64,000 nucleotides of DNA from Pseudoips prasinana (Eukaryota > Arthropoda > Insecta > Lepidoptera > Nolidae). The notes below the pieces were generated by a model. The model saw only the letters and a program-made list of their open reading frames with translations. It ran no database searches and was not told where the DNA came from. Where the stretch lies: contig OX621255.1 in NCBI GenBank assembly GCA_951640165.1, forward strand, positions 20,186,001 through 20,250,000. The letters are read 5' to 3'. Position numbers and translations under genes: made by a program. Shown here piece by piece: positions 1 through 9,953 of the stretch. Numbering within the stretch: the first letter of the stretch is position 1; every line of letters starts with the position of its first letter.

Positions 1-68
1 AAAACGCTATCGCTGATTATGGGTTAAAGAATCGTAACATGAAATGCGTTTTTGTCGCAAACAGAAGG

Positions 69-193
69 TACAGACGCCAGTACATCCAGCTACCCCAATC
101 TGTCAAATTTCTTTTACAGATTTTTAACTTTATCACAAAAGCGTAAGGTTCACTTTCCAATTTGACAGATTGGGGTAGCTTGATGTCCTGGCA
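69..193. mobile_element. MITE family A, copy 1
   Basis: The copy begins TACAGACGCCAGTACATC and ends with its imperfect inverse. The arms continue through CTACCCCAATCTGTCAAATT, giving about 40 nt of inverted repeat around an AT-rich core. Four more copies lie at 4085, 14754, 20084 and 33876. There is no coding capacity. Ends in TA are compatible with TA target duplication, but this was not proven. Confidence 0.8.
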
Positions 194-229
194 TTTGACC
201 ATTCACGGCTAACTTTAAGTTATCATTAT

Positions 230-460
230 TAGCCTGATATTGTCCACTGCTGGACATAGGCCACCATAGTTTCTAAAAAGTTGCCATTTGGAGGGATTTG
301 CCGTAGTTTAGCTTTAGCGTAGTTTAGCTTGGCACGCGAGTTGGCGACCGCAGTTTGGTGGTAGCTAGTACACAGGTGGCGCTGTTGCCTGACTACCTGG
401 TGTATCCCTTAGTCGCCTTTAACGACACCCACGGGAATATGGAGTGGCTCTCATTCTTTC
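230..460 (-). mobile_element. RTE-tail non-autonomous element, type 2
   Basis: The left end carries the RTE 3' tail signature (GTCCACTGCTGGACATAGGCC). It is followed by a body containing TATCCCTTAGTCGCCTTTAA and CGACACCCACGGG. The same body lies in the opposite orientation at 31255-31520. It has no open frame. It is probably a LINE-dependent short element sharing the RTE 3' end. Confidence 0.55.
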
Positions 461-871
461 TAAGTACGTTCTATTAATCCCAGCCATTGTCATTCAGGAA
501 GTCAGGATACATAATTAAATTACCCCAATAAAGGAACATTAAACACTTTGTCATATCTATTATTAGAATTAGCAAACAATAACCCAAGATCTATTAAATG
601 AAATATAGATAAGCCTAAATCCATATCAATATTTCTAATAATAACATGGGCCCAAATTCGCGATTCCTTATTAGTCGGTTACATGGCCACAGATGGGCAC
701 AAGGCGACAAATGTGTAATAAGAGTAAGGCGCATTGTTGGTCAGTGTTGCTAGAGTGAGGAATTCCTTATTATATGGGAGCTTTTGGGATATAAAGATCT
801 AAATATGCATCGAATATATGGCGCCATACTTACTATCGATGATAGACTAATGATGTCGTAAAAAATTTGAC

Positions 872-1105
872 TGCTTCGTTGGTCTAGCGGTAGCGTGTTC
901 AACTGCAGAATGCCCTAGGTTCAAATACCAGGTCGGGCCAAAAAGGATTTTACTATTTTTATGTTAAGAAAATTTCTCAGTATTAGTCCGAAGTCGATGG
1001 ATTTGGCAGTAATATACCGCCGTGCCTCAGAGAGTACTTAAAGCCGTCGAGCTGGTGTCGCTTGTCATCCCATCGACTGATAAGAGTAGTATCCCAAAAA
1101 GTATA
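872..1105 (+). mobile_element. tRNA-derived SINE, family B, partial
   Basis: The head GTTGGTCTAGCGGTAGCGTG resembles a tRNA A box, and GGTTCAAATACCAGG looks like a B box. The body (TCTCAGTATTAGTCCGAAG, then CCGTGCCTCAGAGAGTACTT) matches the fuller copy at 23541. The 3' part and the tail are missing. It is not a functional tRNA, because the cloverleaf is degraded and it is fused to the SINE body. Confidence 0.7.
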
Positions 1106-1379
1106 CGAAAGTAGAAATGTGTGTCTTTAGAAAAATGTTGCAAATAATGATAAAATACTACCATAAAAAAACCAGAACAAAAACGGACCAAACTCAAAAG
1201 ATATTGATGTTTAAATGTCATTTACCATACATTAGAAACGGTTTTATTAAATTTTACTGTAGTGTAAGTGTAGCCTTAAAACGTGTACCTACTGCTAGAA
1301 TTTGATTCTCAATAATAATAAATAACATTTAATCGTAATCCGATGGTATATTCAGTTATTTGAAATTACGACTTAATTT

Positions 1380-2003
1380 TTTAGGGTTCCGTAAAAAAAA
1401 CGGAACCCTTATAGATTCGTCATGTCTGTCCGTCTGTCTGTCTGTCCGTCCGTATGTCACAGCCACTTTTTTCGGAAACTATAAGGACTATACTGTTGAA
1501 ACTTGGTGAGTAGATGTATTCTGTGAACCGCATTAAGATTTTCACACAAAAATAGAAAAAGTCCCTAAAGTTTGGGGGTTCCCCATACTTAGAACTGGAA
1601 CTCATAAATTTTTTTTTCTTCAAACCCACGTATTTGGGGTATTTATGGATAGGTCTTCAATAATGAGGTCCCTAATATAATTTTTTTTCTAAAGTGAATA
1701 GTTAGCGCGAGAGACACTTTCAAAGTGGAAAAATGTGTGTGTCCCCTTGTAACTTCTAAAATAAGAGATGGATAAAACTAAAAAATGTATGATGTACATT
1801 ACTTTGCAAACTTCCACCGAAAATTGGTTTGAACAAGATCTAGTAAGGAATTTTTTTTTAATACCTCATAAATCATAAACCGCAATTTCCCTTTCATTCA
1901 ATCAATTACTACAAGAACTTTTATATTATTATTTTTATATCGTTACTTGCTGCTACGGAACCCTTCATGGGCGAGTCCAACTCGCACTTGGCCGCTTTTT
2001 TTT
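1380..2003 (+). repeat. GGTTCCG interspersed repeat, near full length
   Basis: The repeat starts TTAGGGTTCCGT and is followed by a CTGTCTGTCCGTCCG stretch. It ends ACTCGCACTTGGCCGCTTTT plus a T run. It matches 24056-24645 end to end, and 2732-2819 holds its start only. No coding frame is visible and the class is uncertain. It is a very abundant type of lepidopteran dispersed repeat, as I recall it. Confidence 0.7.
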
Positions 2004-2168
2004 CATATCCTATGTCTGACGTCTTGTATGGGATCGAACCACTGTGGGGCGGGAGGGCGATGCATATTGCATCCCGGCATGATTAAACTGACAATTAGCG
2101 ATATAGGCACTACATAATATAAACTTTGTATTTTGAATGTTATGGATTTTCGCATAGTAACACCTGAT

Positions 2169-2409
2169 TTAATAATGATAATAATATTCTGAGACATTAT
2201 TTACACACGGCCATCTGATCCCAACTAAACAGACCTTGTTCTATGGAAACAAGGTAACTGATAAGTATATTACATATACTACTTTTCTTTTGTGAATGCA
2301 CACTTATATAGATAATAACACCCAGACTCAGGACAAACAGATATGTTCATGCACATATATGTCCTGGGTTTACTTACTTAAAAGCAAGCGTTTGCCAACC
2401 ACGCCAACA
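2169..2409 (-). mobile_element. tRNA-derived SINE, family A
   Basis: Read on the minus strand it has the order head (GTTGGCGTGGTTGG), body (CAGGACATATATGTGCATG, GTCTGGGTGTTATT, GGTTTCCATAG-like) and an ATT-rich tail. The B-box segment found in other copies (GGGTTCGATTCCCACC) is deleted here, so this copy should be transcriptionally dead. Confidence 0.75.
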
Positions 2410-2731
2410 TTGCATTACTTAACATATGTATTTTATTCTCAAATCCGTTATTCACAGTCGAATTTAGGGAAACTACGTGGGCAAACTGGCAACACTAGTT
2501 TCAACCTATTAGGTTTTGGGTCAAGGTTCTTCAATTTCCGTGTTCGTCGAGATTGGTGTGGACTTGGGACAACTCGTGGATGTTTGAGAACCTTGGACCT
2601 ACCTTTGTGTGTATTGTTTTCTGTTAACTTTATATTTTGATAAGGGAAGCTACGTGATGAGCCTACCTATTAGATATTTCTCCAAAAAATCGTTCAAAAT
2701 TATTAATTTAATAACACCTGTGTCACTTTTT

Positions 2732-2819
2732 AGGCTTCCGTAGCCAAATGGAAAAATACGGAACCCTTATGGATTTGTCATGTCTGTCTGTCCGTCCGTA
2801 TGTCACACCCACTTTTTTC
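2732..2819 (+). repeat. GGTTCCG repeat, 5' fragment
   Basis: The fragment contains CCGTAGCCAAATGG, CGGAACCCTTATGGATT and a GTCTGTCCGTCCG stretch, as at the start of the copies at 1380 and 24056. It is truncated after about 90 bases. Confidence 0.7.
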
Positions 2820-2833
2820 TGGATTGTTGGATA

Positions 2834-2945
2834 ATCATCTCATCTGATGAGACAGTAGAGAGTACCTGTACCCATGTTATCGCGCACACACTCCTGCACT
2901 ATAATAATTGCCGCGTAATCTCCATTGAGATTGGCAATTCGTATG
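2834..2945 (+). mobile_element. SINE family B, 3' part
   Basis: The segment matches the downstream portion of the copy at 23541 (GCGCACACACTCCTGCAC, then CCGCG and a CTCCATTGAGA block). The tRNA head is absent. Confidence 0.5.
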
Positions 2946-2956
2946 TATCATCGTCA

Positions 2957-3178
2957 TGTCAGCTGAATGACGTCCACTGCTGAATAAGGCCTCCCAAAAG
3001 ATTTCCACAACGGCATTGTGTCTATAATTTGAAGGATTTGCCATAACCGCCACGCTTGGCAGACGATGGTCAGTGTACACAGAGAAACGCTACTCGTTCT
3101 ATGATAGATATTCTCTCGGGAGGACTTCTAAGCCCCCCACGGGATGAGCTAGGAAAGCGATATTCATGCGCCGTCGTA
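2957..3178 (-). mobile_element. RTE-derived SINE-like element (5' leader joined to 3' tail)
   Basis: The left part is the RTE 3' tail (GACGTCCACTGCTGAATAAG, then CCTCCCAAAAGAT). The right part is the RTE 5' leader (TTTGCCATAACCGCCACG, CCCCCCACGGGATGAG). The roughly 2.9 kb of coding sequence present in the element at 25188-28330 is missing between them. Similar fusions lie at 20938, 36455 and 38725. Confidence 0.75.
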
Positions 3179-4084
3179 TATATATTGTAATTGTAGCCTG
3201 GAAAACATCTAAAACAATTTGAATTAAATTAATATTGCGCTGCGGTGCAATATAAATTTAATGGAATTGAGAGCGCTGGCATATTTACAAAAAATGGTTT
3301 ATTTTTTAACGCAATGAGAGGCACGCTAAACGAAATTGAACAAATTTTGTCAAGCTTTTGTACTTTTAAAAAGCCTATTAATTCGGCTCTCAACTTCAAA
3401 TAAACGCAATATAATATTTAGCGTGTTTTCGGTAAAAGTTACGGGGTGAAAAACATTATCAACAAAGCCAATAGAAATATTCAAGAGATTACCCTTAATA
3501 AAATTTAAATTACCATTTGTGGTGTTTCTAAAAGTCGTTTTAAAGTCTTATAGCTAATGGTAATTCATTCCACAGACGGACAGCTAGCGCAGTAAAGGTT
3601 AGAAGAAAGACTATTGCAGTTCGGAAATAGAACGTAACAGCTACGTTGTCGGTCGTAAATAATAAATACTAAAGGTTATTTCGACATTGATGTGAGTTAC
3701 ACGTTTACCTATCAAGAATGTATGCCGTTAATAGTTTAATTGCAATACACATACACACATAATTTGCTTAACCAAATAAAAAACAAAAACATATGTATAC
3801 CTTTTAAACGACATCTATGAGTGTATTTATAGTTCAGATATGTAGATGTGAATATATTGAAAAAAAGTAGGAAGATTTTCAATTTTAAAAGTTTAATTTA
3901 TGCTATTAATTATTTCATTAATAGTTTCATTATAATATTTCAAAGTTGCTTCGTATGAAAATTTAAAATTTTCAAAGTCTGCAATTGTGAGCAATTCATC
4001 TCCATCAAAATATATTACTTTACCAATAGTATTAATATAATCTAATGACATTGTTTCTTTAACCGCAAAGGAAGTTGATTATTG
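3179..4084. other. AT-rich stretch with a LINE scrap
   Basis: No gene is seen. On the minus strand at about 3535-3630, codons read ALAVRLWNELPLA. This resembles the RLWN-LP motif near the C terminus of Jockey/CR1-type LINE proteins (compare the copy at 51525). The rest is unassigned AT-rich DNA. Confidence 0.4.
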
Positions 4085-4219
4085 TACAGACGCCAGCACA
4101 TCAAGATACCCCAATCTGTCAAATTTACCCAATTGAAAGTTAACCTTATGCTTATGTGATAAAGTTGATAATCTAAAAAAGAAATTAGACAGATTGGGGT
4201 AGGTGGATGTGCTGGTGTC
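4085..4219. mobile_element. MITE family A, copy 2
   Basis: It starts TACAGACGCCAGCACATC and ends with the inverted GGATGTGCTGGTGTC. The inner arms carry CCCCAATCTGTCAAATTT and the inverse CAGATTGGGGTAG. The core holds AAGTTAACCTTATGC, as in the other copies. Confidence 0.85.
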
Positions 4220-4788
4220 AGATCTTTCTAATATGTACGCTGTTTTACTGGTAGTAACTTTTATTATATATCAACAGTACCATATTATCTCTACATCACC
4301 CAAATTGGACTGGCAGAGTATGCCTTTGGCATCAAGTCCGTCCTTGTGCATTTTTGTGCAATAAGTTTGAAAAATAAAATTATTGCATGTTATATTGGAT
4401 GACGGGGTGGCGTGTTTTCCCTTGGAAGCACGGAACCCTAAAAAGGCAAATAAAGAATGCACAAATCTTAAAAAATATAAAACCATAACCATACAACCGA
4501 CTTTAAGTTCCATTTATAAATATTAATTTTATAATCTTTCATAAATATTTATATAAACAGACGTATAGATAACCTTTTTTGAAGTACGTTATAAGAAAAA
4601 GCAAACGAAAAACAAATATTGGGTAATAATTAAAGCTCCAGAGTAATTACAACAACGCCGTTAGGTAACAACAATTAATATTTGACTTGTCCTATATAGT
4701 TTACGTAACAAAGTATAACTATACCTAGGTAATAACTTTGATATAATTAAGTTATGGAATCAGGCGCTACTTTGCGCAAATCCATGAC

Positions 4789-5049
4789 AATAATAATAAT
4801 ATCCTGGGACTCTATTTACTAGGCCATCTGATCCCAAACATAGCAGAGTTTGTACTATGGAAACCAGATAACTGATGTACTACATATACTACTTTTCTTT
4901 TGTAAATACATACTTCCGTACATAACTACATCCCAACTCCGGACAAACAGACATGTTCATGCACACAAATAACTCTGTCTGGGTGGGAATCAAACCTACG
5001 ACCTGCTGTATGAAAGGAAAGCATTTACCAACCAGGTTAACCGGGCAAC
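4789..5049 (-). mobile_element. tRNA-derived SINE, family A
   Basis: Minus-strand order: head, B-box-like GGTTTGATTCCCACCC, body GACATG...GTTTGTCC, CTGGTTTCCATAGTAC, and an (ATT)n tail at the left. It is nearly full length and degraded at the head. Confidence 0.75.
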
Positions 5050-5674
5050 AATGGAAATACAAAATTAATATGAAGGTGTTAATTCCACTAATTGTCGGTT
5101 AATCAAGCCGGGTTGCAATTTTCACAGCCGTCTAAATATATGCCAATGCAAGAAAGACAATATAAAAAAGCAAATTTTTTGTCCTCCACGGACTATAACA
5201 GAAAAAAACCTAGAGTGGAGTAGGGTAGATTAAATATAATTATCTACTACATTCGATGAAGTTACGGAAACTTTATAACACGTGATACTCAAAACAATTT
5301 TTATACGATTTCATTGTCTGAAAGCAGTAGAGAAACTTATAGTAATGCCATGTCATCGGATATATAAAATACAACATAAGAAGGTTTATTAATCAACATA
5401 ATGTTTATATTGTAAGTGAGATGGAACTACCCTTTAAGTATAGTATAGCTTAGTACGGGGAATGGTTACGGAAAAACCAATATCATTTAATCGATAGTTA
5501 CATATATAAGTTATATAACCATTTCTAGTTTTATAAACGTAGGTACCCCTTCAAGTTGTGATCGTGTAGTAGAGATTACATGGTAATTGAATAGGTTAGA
5601 CTTTGTTGTATAATAAAATCGACAACGGTGATATTACAGATGTCCTATGGTCCAAAACTGGGAGCTGCTATACC

Positions 5675-6116
5675 TATAACTAGAATTTTACTTGGATTGG
5701 CTTAGCTCAAATGTTACCGCGTCGGTAGGTTTTTATTAACCGATTTCTTTTGATAATGCTTAACAGCATAACATTATTTAGCGTTACGTGCTGCTCGGTT
5801 TTTCGTTTCTTAAAAAAAAAAAATATTAATTTTTCTTTTTAATGTAGTTAGTTAAAGTATATCCATAATTTTATTTAGATTCTTAACTTTATTAATAAAA
5901 TAAATATAGTTTTTTGTAATTTAATTACCAGCCATTTATAAAAATTAAAAGGTAAAAAAATAATAAGCCTACGCTCAAAATATTATCGCCAATTGGTTCC
6001 AAATAGAACTGCATAATATGCTATATAACTAGAATTTTGTTTGGATTGGCTCAGCTCAAATGCTACCGCTTAATCAGGTTTTTATTTTGATAACCTTTAA
6101 CAGCATAACATTATTT
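5675..6116 (+). repeat. Direct duplication of about 105 bp, 349 bp apart
   Basis: Positions 5675-5779 and 6024-6116 share TATAACTAGAATTTT, GGATTGGCT-AGCTCAAATG and CAGCATAACATTATTT, with moderate divergence. The interval is AT-rich and noncoding. It is probably two copies of one unidentified repeat or an old local duplication. Confidence 0.6.
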
Positions 6117-6210
6117 CATTCTAGATTCCACCCTACTGCTGCTTAAAAAAAACATATAAAAAAAACGACGGCTTTAAACACCGGCAAAATATAACCGAAA
6201 AAAAAAGGAC

Positions 6211-6297
6211 ATCTGGCCCCAGGGATTCCGATCTCCAGTTCCAAATTGCCCCACTTCCAGCTCATCACCGATTCCTTTGTCCAGCTTCGCGTCTTAT
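6211..6297 (-). pseudogene. RTE endonuclease gene scrap
   Basis: This stretch of about 85 bases matches 27495-27573 of the RTE element (CCAGTTCCAAATTGCCCCAC, CCAGCTTCGCGT). In the RTE protein it encodes the part just after the GDFNAKLG motif. It is an isolated fragment without flanking RTE sequence. Confidence 0.65.
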
Positions 6298-6348
6298 GTA
6301 TATAATGTGCTACTAGTTTAATTTATCCCATAGCGGCTAGCCTGTAAA

Positions 6349-6390
6349 GTTTATCGCCGCGGCGCATTAATATGCGCCGCGGCGATAAAC
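6349..6390. repeat. GC-rich perfect hairpin
   Basis: A 19-bp stem (GTTTATCGCCGCGGCGCAT with its exact complement) surrounds the loop TAAT. Its GC content contrasts sharply with the surrounding AT-rich DNA. Function is unknown. Confidence 0.85.
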
Positions 6391-6581
6391 AAATATACAG
6401 TGTGTGCGCAAACCTACATCCTATGGAAACGGCAAGCCGATAACACTGGAATAAACTATTTTCAGTCCTTGCTTGCAAGATCGACGGATTTACGTGATTT
6501 CCGAGGCACGGCGGTGAAACACCACTAACATCCAAACTCCGGGCTGATACTGAGTTCTTTTTACAGAATAACTAATTTAAT

Positions 6582-6771
6582 TGACTGCACGTGGGGGGCA
6601 GCGGCTTAGACAGTCGCCTCGCCGCTTCGTGTCGCGGGTTCGAATCCCGCGTGACCCATAAATTGTTGTTCTGAGTCTGGATGTCATTTGTGTCCGTCTA
6701 TTATATGTTTGTAAAGTACCCCGCGACACAGGGATTAATTTGACAGTGCGGGCGTTGTCTTAAAAAAAAAT
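6582..6771 (+). mobile_element. tRNA-derived SINE, family C
   Basis: The head is GACTGCACGTGGGGGGCAGC with a clear B box (GCGGGTTCGAATCCCGC). The body is GTTCTGAGTCTGGATGTC, GTCCGTCTATTATATG, and it ends GTGCGGGCGTTGTCTT plus A-rich tail. It matches copies at 11081, 13913, 37388, 48775 and 55030. Confidence 0.8.
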
Positions 6772-6789
6772 AAACCTTAAATAAATATT

Positions 6790-6863
6790 ACGCCCGACCC
6801 GAAATTCGAATCCCGAACCTAATTATTTGCAGTAAAACACGCTACCGCTAGACCAACGAGACG
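6790..6863 (-). mobile_element. SINE family B head fragment
   Basis: The minus strand reads a tRNA-like head (GTTGGTCTAGCGGTAGCGTG) and a B-box-like segment, then CGGGCG. The body is absent. It is not called a tRNA gene because the same head is a SINE head elsewhere in the window. Confidence 0.6.
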
Positions 6864-7232
6864 TAATCAGTCATGTGTATATCTTTGATTTCGAAAGACT
6901 CATTATTTCGTAGGAAATAATGGCTATTCTTGAAATGAAACTGTATCCACACGTGATATCGCGTTACCTGCACGTATAATTAATTTAACAAGGTTCACTA
7001 AAGGCGGCTGGTTATAAATGACATTCACCTTGCAACCCCATGAGTTGAACTGACAGACGAGGCTATACACACAGATGAGTGACATAACGTAAACAATTTG
7101 AGTACCTATAATGAAATGTCAGACTTATTACCTACAAGGTTTATTTTGAACCGACAGAATAAAAGGGTTTTATAGTTGAATTGTTATAGTTCAGTGCAAA
7201 TATAAGGAGTCACTTTCGTTATATGTATTTTC

Positions 7233-7605
7233 GAAGTTATACTTCTTTTGGCGCGATGGAGAAAAATGATGAGAGTGAATTTTTACGATGCGCGCACACA
7301 CCGACACCTAAATTTAACAGAATAAAGTTAGTTCTAGATGAGAGTGAATTTTTACGATGCGCGCGCACATAGTTATCAATTTTCATACCACCTAGAACTA
7401 TCTTCATGCTGTTAAATTTAGGTGTCACTAAATTTAACAGCATGAAGATAGTTCTAGGTGGTATGAAAATTGATAACTATGTTCAAGTTGTATATTCTAG
7501 TATTTTTATTTAAATAAAATCTTTTTGATTAATTTTAATATTTATCGTTAATCACTACTGCATTTTAATTATTTTTTTTTCCATACGCCAAGGAAGTATA
7601 ACTTC
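7233..7605. mobile_element. MITE-like element with 55-bp internal hairpin
   Basis: The ends are inverted: GAAGTTATACTTCTTTTGGCG at left and CGCCAAGGAAGTATAACTTC at right. Inside, 7367-7421 and 7428-7482 form a perfect 55-bp hairpin with a 6-nt loop. A 28-bp direct repeat (GATGAGAGTGAATTTTTACG...) occurs at about 7269 and 7338. No coding capacity is seen. The superfamily is not assigned. Confidence 0.65.
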
Positions 7606-7752
7606 TAACGCGAGTACATAAGTACACACAGATTTTTTTTTTATTTATTTTAACTTTATAAAGAATATAGTTTTTTACACATTATGTTTTCTGCCAAACT
7701 GCAATACAGTTTGCCGCCAGTATTCTCGCGGGTTCACAACATTATTTCTTAC

Positions 7753-7916
7753 TTGTTGTGCCCCGCAGTTTAACTCGCGTTTTAATAAATTATAGCCTAT
7801 GTGTTATTCGGATATATAAGCTATATTACTACAAAGTTTCATCAAAACGTTCGGTAGTTTTTGCGTGAAGAAGTAACAAACATACACAGTCACAAACTTT
7901 CGCCTTTACAATATTA
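7753..7916 (-). mobile_element. Helitron-like fragment, type 3 body
   Basis: The left end TTGTGCCCCGCAG resembles the inverted Helitron-like terminus. The body (GGATATATAAGCTATATTAC, CGGTAGTTTTTGCGTG, AACTTTCGCCTTTA) resembles 44998-45175. It has been partly tandemly copied into the next unit. Confidence 0.5.
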
Positions 7917-8142
7917 CTAGCTGTGCCCCGCGGTTTCACCCGCGTTTAACTTTATAAATAATCACAGTTCTTCCCCCGTAGGTGACAGTGTGATAATATG
8001 TAGCCTATTTGTTGCCCCAACCTCTTAGTAATATTCATGCAAAATTTGAAGTAAAACCATGGAGTACTTTTTGAGTTCGGTAGTTTTTGCGTGAAGAAGT
8101 AACAAACATACACAGTCACAAACTTTCGCCTTTACAATATTA
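7917..8142 (-). mobile_element. Helitron-like truncated copy in a 226-bp tandem arrangement
   Basis: It begins with the inverted 3' end CTAGCTGTGCCCCGCGG. GTTCGGTAGTTTTTGCGTG occurs at 7849 and again at 8075, so a 226-bp unit is tandemly repeated. The other end of the element is missing. Confidence 0.65.
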
Positions 8143-8455
8143 CTAGCTGTGCCCCGCGGTTTCACCCGCGTTAAACTTTATAAATAATCACAGTTCTTCC
8201 CCCGTAGGTGATAGCGTGATAATATGTAGCCTAAATTTTGACCCGACCTCTTAGTAATATTCATGCAAAATTTAAAGTAAATCCATGGAGTACTTTTTGA
8301 GTTTAGCCCGGACATACATACAGACACACAGACAAAAATTCTAAAAACTATATTTTTGGCTTCGATATCGACTGTAGATCACGCTCCAAGTATCCTTTAA
8401 AAAAAATATTCAATGTACAGTTTTGACTTTCCTACGATTTTATTATATGTATAGA
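8143..8455 (-). mobile_element. Helitron-like non-autonomous element, type 2, full length
   Basis: On the minus strand it starts TCTATACATATAATAAAATC and ends CGGGGCACAGCTAG, next to A and T on the expected sides. The 313-bp length is close to the plus-strand copy at 8889. TC...CTAG termini, a hairpin just before the end and no target duplication fit the Helitron class. There is no Rep/helicase gene. Confidence 0.75.
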
Positions 8456-8499
8456 GAGATAGTGGATTAGTGTGATAACTTAATAGGTAGGTACCTAAC

Positions 8500-8579
8500 T
8501 TCATTGGATGATGAAGCTGCAATTAGTTTATATAGTAGTAATACTATATAAACCAATTGCAGCTTCATCATCCAACGAA
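8500..8579. repeat. Long hairpin
   Basis: TTCATTGGATGATGAAGCTG and the following AT-rich bases pair with the inverse ending CATCATCCAACGAA. The stem is about 38 bp with few mismatches and almost no loop. It lies just right of the Helitron-like copy. Confidence 0.75.
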
Positions 8580-8888
8580 TTCAAATGATGCCCGACCTCT
8601 ATTTTTTTTTGTACAGCGTGATTTACCTACCACGCCACGCTAAGCTTAGTGAGTCGGCGCGAGGGCTTAAATTTAAGTAAGTTTTAGTAACCGCTATTTC
8701 GCTGTACAAGCGTCTCAACTGAAAATGTATCAGTATCAGGAATATACTTCAAGTAATAGTATTATAAATTAATTCCTTGATGTACGGAAAGTTCCCAGAG
8801 CTTATCAGAGAGCGGCGACGCGACGTAAGGTCAGCAATGTGTAAGTGATGCATTATGTGCTATGGCCATTTGTCGCCGGGCTTGGTAA

Positions 8889-9207
8889 TCTATACTTATA
8901 ATAAAATCGTAGGAAAGTCAAAACTGTACATTGGATATTTTTTAAAACGCATACTTGGGGCTTGAACTACAATCAATATCGAAGCCAAAAATATAGTTTT
9001 TAGAATTTTTGTCTGTTAATCTGTTTGTCTGTATGTATGTCCGGGCTAAACTCAAAAAGTATTGCATGGATTTACTTTAAATTTTGCATGAATATTAGTA
9101 GGTCGGTTCAACATAATAGCGTACATATTATCACGCTATCACCTACGGGGGAGGAGCTGTGATCATTTATAAAGTTTAACGCGGGTAAAACCGCGGGGCA
9201 CAGCTAG
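8889..9207 (+). mobile_element. Helitron-like non-autonomous element, type 2, full length
   Basis: It is flanked by A at left and T at right. It starts TCTATACTTATAATAAAATC and ends CGGGGCACAGCTAG. Just before the end is the hairpin CGCGGGT-AAA-ACCGCG with one bulged G. It is 319 bp long and noncoding. It lies inverted relative to the copy at 8143. Confidence 0.8.
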
Positions 9208-9540
9208 TGTAAAATAATATGCTTTTATTTATTTAACTTTGAAGGATTTTTACCAGTATTATTTGAATATTACTGTCATCATTGAGCGTTTAAATCCACC
9301 TTTAATAAAATGTACTTATGTTGTTTTAAAAGTCATAATAAAGTTTAAGGAACGAGCATACAAGCAAATAATAATTATATTATTATTATTATTTTAAGCA
9401 AAACAAATACTCCTTTTTATCTGTCTCAATATTTTATATAGGTTCGTAGCTGCTTTAATGTAGATGATTTAATTTGAAAAATATATCATAACTTTCAATA
9501 ATGCAATTGACTTCACCAATTTTCCGGACCTTGAGTGTGT
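9208..9540. other. AT-rich stretch, nothing recognised
   Basis: Apart from short TAT runs near 9375 I see no gene, repeat family or structured element here. Confidence 0.5.
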
Positions 9541-9605
9541 AAAAATATGGGCAGTGTCATGTTTATGTGTTACCTACACATAAACATGACACTGCCCATA
9601 TTTTT
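9541..9605. repeat. Perfect 30-bp hairpin
   Basis: The left arm AAAAATATGGGCAGTGTCAT (continuing to 9570) is matched exactly by the inverted arm 9576-9605. The loop is 5 nt. It has the shape of a young foldback or microRNA-like hairpin, with no further support for either. Confidence 0.85.
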
Positions 9606-9893
9606 CAATTTCAATTATCAAAAAAAAAGAGAAGAACAAGATGGAAAACAAGAAGTTAATTCCAATAATGTGAAATGAGAGCCAAGTTCGATTTTTGATT
9701 GGATAATGCATCGTTCTTCATTTCACCGACAAAAGAACTGAAATCTATATGGGTGCCAAGTTCTGTGTTCGTTCATTCTTCAGATATAGCAAGCTAATAT
9801 GCACTTCCTATTTTTATTGGATTTTTATTATTTTTGGATTGGTAGTAAAGAAATTGCCAAGTCAAATCTTGAGCTTAAATTACATTCCATAAC

Positions 9894-9953
9894 ATAGAGT
9901 GCGTTATATTTTATTATATATACATATATATATTAAAATATAACACACTCTAT
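9894..9953. repeat. AT-rich hairpin
   Basis: ATAGAGTGCGTTATATTTTA and its near-exact inverse form a stem of about 27 bp with two mismatches. The loop is short and TA-rich. Confidence 0.75.

Noticed and set aside
2296..2640. 114-codon open frame on the plus strand
   Set aside because: Its first third is inverted SINE A sequence, and the rest has no domain or codon pattern.
6582..6655. tRNA gene
   Set aside because: Same reason: conserved SINE C head followed by the family body.
7749..9207. LTR retrotransposon based on repeated similar 300-base units
   Set aside because: Units lie in both orientations, have CTAG and TC termini, and no gag/pol lies between them.
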